Positions 34,853 through 42,604 of a stretch of 64,000 nucleotides of DNA are shown here, piece after piece; position 1 is the stretch's first letter; each line of letters begins with the position of its first letter. The notes below the pieces were generated by a model, which was given only the letters and a program-made list of their open reading frames with translations, was not told the origin of the DNA and did not search any database. Source of the stretch: Rhodococcus sp. AW25M09. GTDB taxonomy: Bacteria; Actinomycetota; Actinomycetes; Mycobacteriales; Mycobacteriaceae. The translations under genes and the position numbers were made by a program. The DNA is taken from positions 1 through 64,000 of the forward strand of contig NZ_CAPS01000055.1 in the NCBI RefSeq assembly GCF_000333955.1, read 5' to 3'.

Positions 34853-35699
34853 GCTCGTTCTCTCGCAGATCCGCCTGTTCGATGAGCCAGCGCGCGAGTA
34901 CCTGGCAGCCGGTGAATTCGCCTTCGTACGGTTCGCGCGCGTAGGCAATGTGCCGACCGCCGCCGGGGTTCGCCCACTCGAACCGATGCCAGCGCATCGA
35001 CTGCGGCAGATAGCCGGCAAGCTCGGCGGCTGCCGTGCGGAGGCGTCGAACATCTTTCTTCCACTGCGAGGGCCGGAGGCGGGTTCGGGTTGCGTTCTGG
35101 AAGCTGTTGCTGCGCAGTAATGTCCACAATTCTCGCAGCCAGATCTTGGGGGTACGAAACGACATCCATCGGGTGAGGTCGGCGATGTCGCGAATCAGAC
35201 TGTCGTCACTGGCGTTGCAGATCATGTCGGACTTCAGGCCGATCCAGCGGATCGGAATCGACTCCGGTAGAGCCGGACCCACGCCGGCGACGCCGCGTCC
35301 GGTGCACTCGCTCACCGCACCTGCCGGTTGTTGCGGATCGGACACCAGGCCTGCGGCAACGATGCGACTGCCGTCGATCGTTCCGTCGTCGACGAGACCG
35401 AGGACCTCGCGCACGACGCTCGCTCCCTGGGAGTATCCGATCAGCGTGATCGGTCCCGTGGTGCCCTCGATCGCACGACGCAGGCGTCGGACGCCGATCG
35501 CTGCGCTGTGCCGAAAGGACAGGCCACCGAGCGCGACGGGACCGTACGACGCCGGGTAGCCGACCCACTGGCCGATGAATCGGTCGTCGAGGGCGCCCAT
35601 CACGGAAGCCAGCAGTCCGGTCACCCGCGGCCGTCGGTCGGACGGACGCGATTCCCCGGTACCTCCGACGGCGAGTACGGTGACTTGTTCCTGGCTCAT
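34818..35699 (-). CDS. Serine alpha/beta hydrolase, cutinase/PE-PPE-like
   Basis: This is a 293-aa protein with an early VLAVGGTGESRP strand, the nucleophile elbow LIGYSQGASVV (Ser90), an SDMICNASDD segment that could carry the catalytic Asp, and HIAYAREPYEG that could carry the His. The layout resembles PE-PPE C-terminal hydrolases and phage lysin B-type mycolyl-arabinogalactan esterases. There is no signal peptide, so it may act inside the cell. The substrate is unknown. A CACACT box lies 6 nt before the ATG. It ends 35 nt inside the SRPBCC gene on the opposite strand. Confidence 0.75.
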   Translation of the reverse strand: MSQEQVTVLAVGGTGESRPSDRRPRVTGLLASVMGALDDRFIGQWVGYPASYGPVALGGLSFRHSAAIGVRRLRRAIEGTTGPITLIGYSQGASVVREVLGLVDDGTIDGSRIVAAGLVSDPQQPAGAVSECTGRGVAGVGPALPESIPIRWIGLKSDMICNASDDSLIRDIADLTRWMSFRTPKIWLRELWTLLRSNSFQNATRTRLRPSQWKKDVRRLRTAAAELAGYLPQSMRWHRFEWANPGGGRHIAYAREPYEGEFTGCQVLARWLIEQADLRENELRPALPQPRVA

Positions 35700-35774
35700 G
35701 GGTATCAGTGTGGTGCGCGAACCTGAGCCCGCTCCCCGGCAAATGCTGAGAACTCCCTGGCAGTTCGGTCCCGA

Positions 35775-37161
35775 TCATGCAAGTGCAGCGCGTACTTCAC
35801 GTAGGGCGTCACGAAGAAGCGCCTCGTACCCATCCGGGTCGGGGACGGCCGCGCTGTTGGAGGTGATGCCGACGGTGACGGTGTCGCCGATGCCATGGAC
35901 TCCATGGGTCAGGCTCATGGCAGGGGAGAGCGCGGGGAAGCCTGCGGTGAAGCGGACCGAGCCGCCGCAAAGCGTGAGGTCCGCAGCACCGCGCGAGACG
36001 CTGGATACGACGGTGTTGCCGGTGACCGTCGGCGGAGTCACGGTCGGATCGAACTGTGCAACGCCCCATTCGGCCAGGAACGCAGGCACGTGGGCCTCGG
36101 CGGCGTCCTGTGATGCACGGGCCGCTACCGACAGTGGATGATTCGCGCGCGCTCTGCGCGCGGTCAGATCGGCCGAGACGAGCCGGCTGCGAGTGAGAAT
36201 ATCCGGTTCTTCGAGGTACAACCCGACGCCGACGTTGCCGAAGTTGTTCCGTGCGTCGCCCCGTGCTTGTCTGGCGAGGGTCACCTCCGCGGCCAGATCG
36301 GGCGGATTGCCGAGAAAGCGTTGCAGGGCCACCGATATCGCAGTCATCGCGAAGGTGGTGATGGTGGTGCCGGCGGACTGCAACTCGGCCTTGGGTAGCA
36401 CGATGGTCCGAATGGACGTCCGGCCGCTGGGCGCAACGTCGACGGCGGTCAATGGGCGTGAGCGCGCCGGTGGGGGGATCGCCCCGGAGTCGGTGGCCTG
36501 TCCGAGGAGTTCCGCATCGCGTCGAGCACGAGGTCCGAAGCGAATCATCGAGGTCACGTGCAGCGGAAAGGTTGCAGCGGAACGGGATACGGACATCAGC
36601 TCGGCTAACGGTGGAACGCGAGTCGCCGACGGGTGCGGGCGGGAGCCGGTGCCTGCCGAGCAGATCGCGAGCAGTCTGCGTTGCCACTGAACCGTCGGCG
36701 GCTGCGTGCGAAAGTTGCAGCACCGCAACAGCGGCGGGCCGGCCGCCGCCGGGCGCGTCGGCGACGTTCGGATACAGGTGCAGGTGCCACACCGACACCC
36801 GGGGGTCGACTTGATGCTCGAACGACGCTGCGATCGCGTCGAGGCACTCCCGCCAGGTACGCGGCTTCTGGTGGACGGAGATCGCGTCGGAGCGCGGATT
36901 CGCTGTGGTCCACCGGGGATAGTCCAGGCGCAGCGGCGCGTCCGTGATGTGTGTGCGCAGCACATCGATTCGAGTGCTGCGTTCGTACAATCGCGTCACC
37001 TCGGCGTCGAGGTTCTCGGGTCCGTGATCGAAGCAGAACAGCAAGAATTGATCGCTCGGAATCTTTGCCGACATCCAGTACGCACGCGCATCGGCCGGGT
37101 GCAGGCGCGGCGTCGTCGAGTGGCGTTCGGGGTGGTTGTCGTCGATTCGGGCACGGGGCAC
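35775..37161 (-). pseudogene. Wax ester synthase/DGAT-like acyltransferase, interrupted by a frameshift
   Basis: Two overlapping frames together give one ~460-aa WS/DGAT-like protein. The N-terminal part (from GTG 37161) reads SAKIPSDQFLLFCFDHGPEN and VSVWHLHLYPNVADAPGGG, then LSHAAADGSVATQTARDLLG. The C-terminal part, shifted by one base, reads from about PPLAELMSVS to GFPALSPAMSLTHGVHGIGD near the end. The switch lies about 36605-36640 and needs one base skipped. The acyltransferase motif HHxxxDG is SHAAADG here, so the first His is missing. These enzymes make storage wax esters or triacylglycerol. It may be a pseudogene or a sequence error. TAGGCT lies 6 nt before the GTG. Confidence 0.8.
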
Positions 37162-37167
37162 CCGACG

Positions 37168-37173
37168 AGCCTA
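37168..37173 (-). promoter_or_regulatory. -10 box before the WS/DGAT-like gene
   Basis: On the minus strand TAGGCT ends 6 nt (CGTCGG) before the GTG at 37161, supporting that start and a leaderless mRNA. Confidence 0.4.
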
Positions 37174-37290
37174 TTCGCCGCGGCGAGAATCTCTGGGGTA
37201 GCAAACGGACCGGTCTCGTTCTGTGAACTGTCACCAGCGCGAGCCGAGGACTTCTTCGGTGGCCTTGCCGATTTCCAGCGGCATCGGCGC

Positions 37291-37296
37291 TAACCT
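37291..37296 (+). promoter_or_regulatory. -10 box before a leaderless upstream ORF
   Basis: TAACCT ends 6 nt before the ATG at 37303 of an 18-codon ORF that overlaps the start of the Asp-box gene. Confidence 0.45.
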
Positions 37297-37302
37297 GTGG
37301 CA

Positions 37303-37359
37303 ATGCATCGTCCGCCCTCGCGTTCGCGGCGCAGTGGCACCACAGGGTGGGAGTCGTGA
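37303..37359 (+). CDS. Leaderless short upstream ORF coupled to the Asp-box gene
   Basis: ATG at 37303 opens 18 codons (MHRPPSRSRRSGTTGWES) ending in TGA at 37357-37359. The stop overlaps the GTG at 37356 of the next gene as GTGA. A TAACCT box 6 nt before the ATG indicates leaderless initiation. The basic Ser/Arg-rich peptide has no recognised function; its translation may deliver ribosomes to the downstream start. Confidence 0.4.
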   Translation: MHRPPSRSRRSGTTGWES

Positions 37360-38708
37360 CGCCCAGAGTGGCCTCGGGGTACCGCGCCGGCCTACGTTCG
37401 TCGACCAACGCCGCCGCGTTGGCCGACTACGTCACCGACATCTCCTACACCGAGTACGGCTCCGCGGCCTGCACGCTCGGGGTAGCGGCGGACAACACGG
37501 TATTTCTCGCCCCGGCATTGACCGTCGACGGCATCGGTGTGTTGCGCTCGTCGGATTTCGGAGAGTCTTGGCGCGCATCGGTACCGCAGGGCGTGCAGAG
37601 CTGTCGCCATCGGTCGTATCTGTATTTCGACGACGTGGCCGACCGCCTCTTCATGCACGCGGGCCGATTCGACGCGATGCCGCCACGTCCGCTGCGAACG
37701 GGCTTCACCCTCGGAGTCAGCGAGGATCGCGGTGAAACCTGGCGCACCCGAAAGGTGGCATCCAAAGCCCGGATGGACGCGAAAATATTCGGCGGGCCGC
37801 GCACCTCGAGCACCGGGCGAGTCACGTATCTGTCTGCTCCGACTCCGTTCGCGGTGCGAGTTCGGCCGTTGCTCAACGTCACCCGTCACGTGATCTGGCG
37901 GTCCTTCGACGGCGGCGTGAAGTGGGAGGTGGCGGGCGGTTTCGATATCGATCCCAAGAACATTCCCGGGCTACCGGGCCGGGAGTACGTCGCATTCGGC
38001 AAGGGCGTCGTCGCTGCGGACGGCACTGTTTACATCGGCGGCCGCTACGGTCGACGGTTCGCCGTGGCAACAAGTCGCGACGAGGGTCTGACCTGGGACG
38101 TTCGAATGGTTCCCGGTTCTGCGCTGGCGAGGTACCACAATCCGTTGCATTTTCTGCTGCGCGGTTCACGATATCTGGTGCCGGAGTCGATCGCCGTCGA
38201 CGACGAGGGAAACGTCTTCGTGGTGTGGCCGGACCGTGACGGATTGCTCCATGCTGCGTGGTCCTCCGACGGAGCGGTGAGCTGGTCGAGGCCGGTGGTG
38301 GTCTCGGCACCGGGGGTACGTGATGCCCGCTTCGGGGCCATTACGGCCACCGGGTCCGGGCGGGTGGGAATCGCCTACTACGGACGCGAGAGGGGGCAGG
38401 CCTTCCACGGATTCATCGCGCAGTGTCGTGATTTCCGCACCGGTAGCCCGGTGTTCGTCGGTGGCAAGTTCAACGAACCCGATGCGCCGCTGTTTCCGCA
38501 CGGTTTTCGCAGTGGCTTCCGAGATTTCGCGTTGGGGCGCTCGCTCAACGACAACGTCAGGGTTCATTTCGCCCCCAACGGTGACCTGCTGGCCGGGGCC
38601 ACGATGCAGATGCGCGGCAGAAACAAGCAGCGTCCCTGGGCGGCCCGCTCGGAACACACCGAGATGCAGGCAGTGCTGGGCCGGCTGGGCCGGATCGTTG
38701 CAGTCTGA
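37356..38708 (+). CDS. Sialidase-fold protein with Asp-box repeats
   Basis: This is a ~450-aa protein with five Asp-box-like motifs spaced along the chain: SSDFGESW, SEDRGETW, SFDGGVKW, SRDEGLTW and SSDGAVSW. This pattern marks a BNR/sialidase-type beta propeller. There is no clear signal peptide or membrane anchor, and the catalytic Arg triad and Tyr of true sialidases cannot be assigned with confidence. It could be a glycosidase or a binding propeller. The GTG at 37356 (or 37347) is the start; GGAG is only 2 nt away, so coupling to the preceding short ORF may matter. Followed by a strong terminator. Confidence 0.78.
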   Translation: MTPRVASGYRAGLRSSTNAAALADYVTDISYTEYGSAACTLGVAADNTVFLAPALTVDGIGVLRSSDFGESWRASVPQGVQSCRHRSYLYFDDVADRLFMHAGRFDAMPPRPLRTGFTLGVSEDRGETWRTRKVASKARMDAKIFGGPRTSSTGRVTYLSAPTPFAVRVRPLLNVTRHVIWRSFDGGVKWEVAGGFDIDPKNIPGLPGREYVAFGKGVVAADGTVYIGGRYGRRFAVATSRDEGLTWDVRMVPGSALARYHNPLHFLLRGSRYLVPESIAVDDEGNVFVVWPDRDGLLHAAWSSDGAVSWSRPVVVSAPGVRDARFGAITATGSGRVGIAYYGRERGQAFHGFIAQCRDFRTGSPVFVGGKFNEPDAPLFPHGFRSGFRDFALGRSLNDNVRVHFAPNGDLLAGATMQMRGRNKQRPWAARSEHTEMQAVLGRLGRIVAV

Positions 38709-38716
38709 ACAGAAAG

Positions 38717-38747
38717 AAGGCCCTGCAGCGTTGCGCTGCAGGGCCTT
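38717..38747. terminator. Bidirectional terminator hairpin
   Basis: AAGGCCCTGCAGCG and its exact complement form a 14-bp stem with a 3-nt loop (TTG) at 38731-38733. It lies between the convergent Asp-box gene and a secreted-protein gene. A-rich and TTTC flanks make it look like an intrinsic terminator. Confidence 0.75.
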
Positions 38748-38766
38748 TCGGAACCGACGGTGCTCG

Positions 38767-39588
38767 TCAGGCGACGTTGATCAGCCCGACGGTGGGGAAG
38801 AAGAAGCAGCTCTTGTCGGTGCCGTCCAGAGCCTTGTGGTTCACCGTGCCGAACACCGCGGCGAGAACGGTTCCCGATCCGGTCTCGACGGGTACAGCGC
38901 GGGCACCGGCGGCAGGTAGGGCGTTGATGGCGTCGACGACGAAGGGCTCCGCGAGGGCCTTCAGTTCGTCCGGAATGCCGGAGTTGGCGAGGATCGACTG
39001 GGCGAGCGTGGTCGCCAGGCCACCGAAGTCGGCGAAGCCACCCTGCAGCGTGTTGACGTTGAACCAGGCGACCTGCATTCCGGTCTTGTCGGCCGAATCG
39101 TTCACGATGCCGGCGGGGACGAAGGCGAACATCGTCTCGCCCTGTTCGACGGCATTGAGCTCGGGGAGCTGTATCGAGGGTAGGCCCGCAATCGTGGGGA
39201 TCGAGGGCGTGGTCAGTCGAGGCCACGGGCCGGCCGCTCCGCCTGCGACACCCGGAACGATGCCCAGCGGCGAACCTGCCGTCGCGGCGCAGTTGATGGC
39301 TGCGGTGGGGTAGAAGAACGGGGTGATGCCGAAGTCGGTCAGAGCCTTGTTGGCAGCATCGAGCGCAGCGAACGGATCGACGCTCGCGTCCTCGGCGACC
39401 GGGGTACGCGAATCGGCAATGGCGGTCGCGGCCTCCAGCGAGGCTCCGCCCTGGCCTTGCAAAGCGGCGATCGCCTGGGCCAGCGGATCGGTCGGTGCCG
39501 GATCGGCCGCCGCAGTGGCGGGAACTGCGAGCAATGCCGCGCAGGAGAGCGCGACCGCGCCCGCCAAGCGGCTGAGGCGTCGAGACAT
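38767..39588 (-). CDS. Secreted protein, function unknown (paralogue of the gene at 41442)
   Basis: This 273-aa protein has a clear signal peptide (residues 1-28, LAGAVALSCAALLAVPATAA then ADP). The mature part is Ala/Pro-rich, with ALQGQGGASLEAATAIADS, PFFYPTAAINCAATAG, VAWFNVNTLQGGFADFGG and a C-terminal TDKSCFFFPTVGLINVA. Two cysteines (in INCAAT and KSCFFF) probably form a disulfide. The same blocks recur in the protein at 41442, so this is a small actinobacterial secreted family without known function. ATG at 39588 with AGGAGT 6 nt upstream. Confidence 0.85.
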   Translation of the reverse strand: MSRRLSRLAGAVALSCAALLAVPATAAADPAPTDPLAQAIAALQGQGGASLEAATAIADSRTPVAEDASVDPFAALDAANKALTDFGITPFFYPTAAINCAATAGSPLGIVPGVAGGAAGPWPRLTTPSIPTIAGLPSIQLPELNAVEQGETMFAFVPAGIVNDSADKTGMQVAWFNVNTLQGGFADFGGLATTLAQSILANSGIPDELKALAEPFVVDAINALPAAGARAVPVETGSGTVLAAVFGTVNHKALDGTDKSCFFFPTVGLINVA

Positions 39589-39733
39589 GTGTGACTCCTG
39601 TGACTGATGTGGCCAATGTTGCATGTGCGCTGATACCACCACACATGATCTGAGCGCCACAAGTTCTGGCACGTACCGTTGTTGAATCGAGACGGTTCAC
39701 TCGAGACGGTTCGATCGAGACCGTCCACGCTGC

Positions 39734-40312
39734 TCATCCCACGTCGATGCCGAAGTCTCGGACGATCCCCTCCAGGCCGGAGGCGTAGCCCTGGCCGATT
39801 GCGCGGAATTTCCATTCGGCTCCGCGACGGTACAGCTCGCCGAACACCATGGCGGTTTCGGTGGAGGCGTCCTCGCTGAGATCGAAGCGGGCGAGCTCGC
39901 GCCCGTCGGACTTGTCGACGACGCGGATGAAGGCGTTGACGACCTGACCGAAGTTCTGCCCCAGAGTATCGGCATCGTGGATGGAGACCGGGAACACGAT
40001 GGAGTCGATCTCCGGGGTCAACGCGGCCAAGTCGATGTCGATGCTCTCGTCGTCGCCCTCGCCCTCTCCGGTCCGGTTGTCGCCGGTGTGCTCGATGGCG
40101 CCGTCGGGAGAGCGCAGGTTGTTGTAGAAGACGAAGTAGAGGTCGCTCAGCGCCTTCTTGGTGGAACCGAGGGCGATGGCGCTGGCGTCGAGGTCGAAGT
40201 CACCGCCGGTAGTGCTGCGCACGTCCCAGCCCAGTCCGACGGAGACGGCGGTCAGGTTCGGTGCTTCCTTCGTCAGTGAGACATTTCCACCCTTGGCGAG
40301 AGTTACGCCCAT
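39734..40312 (-). CDS. TerD family protein
   Basis: This is a 192-aa single TerD domain with the typical start [18 protein letters not shown]. It contains VGLGWDVR, the Ca2+-binding acidic patch [50 protein letters not shown] and FAIRIVD-like strands. Family members bind calcium and belong to tellurite-resistance/general stress clusters; no other ter genes are nearby. I chose the ATG at 40312, which gives the standard family N-terminus; an ATG two codons earlier is possible. GAAGGAG lies upstream. Confidence 0.93.
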   Translation of the reverse strand: MGVTLAKGGNVSLTKEAPNLTAVSVGLGWDVRSTTGGDFDLDASAIALGSTKKALSDLYFVFYNNLRSPDGAIEHTGDNRTGEGEGDDESIDIDLAALTPEIDSIVFPVSIHDADTLGQNFGQVVNAFIRVVDKSDGRELARFDLSEDASTETAMVFGELYRRGAEWKFRAIGQGYASGLEGIVRDFGIDVG

Positions 40313-40394
40313 GTCCATCCACTCCTTCGCGTGTTCGTCCGTGCATCGTCCTACCCACCCTATTCATGCCTGCGTTCGCGGTGCTCGAGTTGCC

Positions 40395-40437
40395 GGTGTG
40401 AACCACGGGGCAACGTGCGGGGTGTGAACTATGGGGC
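40395..40437. repeat. Direct repeat in the terD/DUF1906 divergent region
   Basis: GGTGTGAACCACGGGGC (40395-40411) and GGTGTGAACTATGGGGC (40421-40437) match at 15 of 17 positions with a 26-nt period. This suggests a protein-binding site on nearly the same DNA face. Confidence 0.5.
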
Positions 40438-40550
40438 TGGCGGTACCGATGGGATTGTGGTGGGATACGACAAAAGATCACAAATTAGCAGCGGTGGTGC
40501 AGTTCTGTAGGTAGGCGCGCCGCGGCGATCGAACGACAACGGAGATTTTT

Positions 40551-41288
40551 GTGCAGGTTTCGCGACGTGGATTGTTCAAGTACGCCGCTGCAGGGTCCGC
40601 TGCCGCCGTCGGATTGGTCGCCCTGGGAACGACCACTGCACATGCCGAGGCCGGACTGGGAACACTCGTCGACTATTCGGGCGGGGTGCCGTCCGCCTCG
40701 GCGATCAAGGAGGCCGGTCACCTCGGGGCCGTCCGGTACGTCTCCGACCGCCGTCCCGATGCCAAGTGGATGATCGGCAAACCGATGCTCAAGCCCGAAG
40801 CCGAGTCGCTCACGTCCGCAGGGTTGGAAGTTGTCTCGAACTACCAGTTCGGAAAGGGGGACACCTCCGATTGGCGTGGCGGATATGCCGCGGGCGTGAG
40901 GCATGCCGAGCGTGGCCTCGATCTGCACCTGGCTGCCGGTGGTCCTGCGGACCGCCCGATCTACGTCTCGATAGACGACAACCCCACCGCAGCGGAGTTC
41001 GCGACTGCGATCGTGCCGTACATCCTGGGATGGCAGTCGGTGATCGGAGCCGAGAACACGGGCATCTACGCCAATGCGCCGACCATCGAATTGGCCTCGG
41101 TGGCAGGTCTGGGCCAATGGTATTGGCAGCACAATTGGGGATCGCCGAAGGGCTTCGTTCATCCGGCGGCTCATATCCATCAAATCCGCATCGACAAGGA
41201 TTCTGTCGGAGGAGTCAAGGTCGATATCAACAATGTGCTGAAGGCCGATTACGGGCAGTGGTCGAAATCCACCGCCGATATCTTCTGA
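40551..41288 (+). CDS. Tat-exported DUF1906 (glycoside hydrolase-like) protein
   Basis: This is a 245-aa protein with a twin-arginine signal (SRRGLFKYAAAGSAAAVGLV then an AHA cleavage site near residue 32). The DUF1906/Rv2525c-like domain contains LGTLVDYSGGVPSASAIKEA, VRYVSDRRPDAKWM, VSNYQFGKGDTSDWRGGYAAG, IYVSIDDNPT and GIYANAPTIELAS. The fold is a TIM barrel related to GH25-type glycosidases, so a cell-wall glycan is a likely ligand. Rv2525c is also Tat-exported. GTG start with GGAG 6 nt upstream. A long hairpin follows. Confidence 0.9.
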   Translation: MQVSRRGLFKYAAAGSAAAVGLVALGTTTAHAEAGLGTLVDYSGGVPSASAIKEAGHLGAVRYVSDRRPDAKWMIGKPMLKPEAESLTSAGLEVVSNYQFGKGDTSDWRGGYAAGVRHAERGLDLHLAAGGPADRPIYVSIDDNPTAAEFATAIVPYILGWQSVIGAENTGIYANAPTIELASVAGLGQWYWQHNWGSPKGFVHPAAHIHQIRIDKDSVGGVKVDINNVLKADYGQWSKSTADIF

Positions 41289-41379
41289 ATTCCATCGATG
41301 TAATTCATCGTTTGCGAATCGGCTTTGTTGCGGCGCGCACCGTCCGGCGATTGCCACATTTCCTATTTCGCAACACGCT

Positions 41380-41429
41380 CGAATGCACGTCACCCCCGGC
41401 TGGTATCAGCCGGGGGTGACGTGCATTCG
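41380..41429. terminator. 23-bp perfect hairpin between convergent genes
   Basis: Arms 41380-41402 and 41407-41429 (left arm starts CGAATGCACGTCACCCCCGG) pair perfectly with a GTAT loop. It lies between the DUF1906 gene and the convergent secreted-protein gene, so it is probably a bidirectional terminator. No T-run. Confidence 0.65.
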
Positions 41430-41441
41430 GTACCTGTGAAG

Positions 41442-42311
41442 CTACGGGACGTAGACCGTGCCGATCGTAGGGAGGAAGGTGCAGCTGCGAGGAGCGGCTG
41501 CGGGATCTGCCTGCGACTGCGTGGTGATCGAGCCGGAGATGACCGACAGCACGCGTCCGGGTCCGGTATCGGCGATCGCCGACAGTGTCGCGGGGCCGTC
41601 GGTGTTGATCATCGCTGCGCCGGTCAGGTCCTGCGTTCCAGATCGACGGTTGTCGATGTTGAGCCAGGTAACGGTGAGAGGTGCAGTCTGCTCGGCGGCG
41701 ATCGGAGCGGTGCCGAGCGCGGTGAAGACGAAGCCTGCCTGGCCCGCGCCCGGTCCGGGAGGAGGCAGGGTGGCCGGGCCCGGGACTGCGAGAGCAGTTC
41801 CGACGGAATCGGCGGTGTCGGAGATGCAGCCCGTGCCGAGTGTCGGGTACAAGAACTGGGCGATGACCGGGCCGTCGGTAGGCAGCTCGGGGCCGCCGCC
41901 GCCGGATCCGTCGAGGAACGTGATGACCGTCTCGAGCAGTGACTTCAGCTGCTCCGGAAGCTGCGCCGTCGCAAGCAAGGCACGGGCCTGACCCAGCAGG
42001 TCTGCGGCCGGCGCGGCTCCGATATCGGCGGGCCCGGCTGCAGCTCCGACGATGGCAGGCGCAAACGAAGCAAGTGCTTCGACGTCGCGAAGATCGGGCA
42101 ACGGCTCGCCGGGTGCGGGGAAGAACTGAGCGATCAGCGCGCCGGGATCAGTCGGTGCCGCAGGTAGGTCAGCTGGGGCCATGGGCACCAGTGGCTGTGC
42201 GGATGCGCTGGTCGGTACGACGAGTGCGGCGGCTGCGGCTACGGCCAATGCCGTAACGACGCGACGCGTTCCGCGGGTACGAAGCACGGTGATAATCCCC
42301 ATTCTGATCAT
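41442..42311 (-). CDS. Secreted protein, function unknown (paralogue of the gene at 38767)
   Basis: This is a 289-aa protein with a signal peptide (about residues 1-38, VVTALAVAAAAALVVPTSAS then AQP). It shares ordered blocks with the protein at 38767: FLYPTLGTGCISDTADSVG, GFVFTALGTAPI, LTVTWLNIDNRRSGTQDL, GRVLSVISGSITTQSQ and a C-terminal RSCTFLPTIGTVYVP. Two cysteines are in the same places. A Gly-rich linker (DGSGGGGPELP) sits mid-chain. The role is unknown. ATG at 42311; a second ATG at 42302 is possible. Confidence 0.85.
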   Translation of the reverse strand: MIRMGIITVLRTRGTRRVVTALAVAAAAALVVPTSASAQPLVPMAPADLPAAPTDPGALIAQFFPAPGEPLPDLRDVEALASFAPAIVGAAAGPADIGAAPAADLLGQARALLATAQLPEQLKSLLETVITFLDGSGGGGPELPTDGPVIAQFLYPTLGTGCISDTADSVGTALAVPGPATLPPPGPGAGQAGFVFTALGTAPIAAEQTAPLTVTWLNIDNRRSGTQDLTGAAMINTDGPATLSAIADTGPGRVLSVISGSITTQSQADPAAAPRSCTFLPTIGTVYVP

Positions 42312-42469
42312 GACGCGGGCCCTCGGCGACAGCCGGTGCTCGAGGGGTCACTCTATGTAGCGCAATCCCCGATGTACAGCCGTTGCGGTCGAGCCCTCCC
42401 CGTCGCATCTATGCCAGGGCAGTCTATGTGTTCCACGGTGCGAATTCTCCGTAGGGGCCAAACGATAGC

Positions 42470-42512
42470 GTGTTACTGGAGTGGTCAGTGTTAAAGGTGA
42501 TGCAAATGTTAC
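42470..42512. repeat. Three spaced TGTTA(C/A) boxes in the pimE upstream region
   Basis: GTGTTAC (42470-42476), GTGTTAA (42489-42495) and ATGTTAC (42506-42512) repeat in the same direction at 19- and 17-nt spacing. The 293-nt region 42312-42604 between the divergent secreted-protein gene and pimE holds nothing else I can name. They may be operator half-sites. Confidence 0.35.
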
Positions 42513-42604
42513 TCGGCCGCCCGTGCAGTTAGGGAAGGTAAGAGGCGACCTATAGGCTCAGCGATCGATATACGGCATCTATACCGAACGGAACCGCACG
42601 CACC

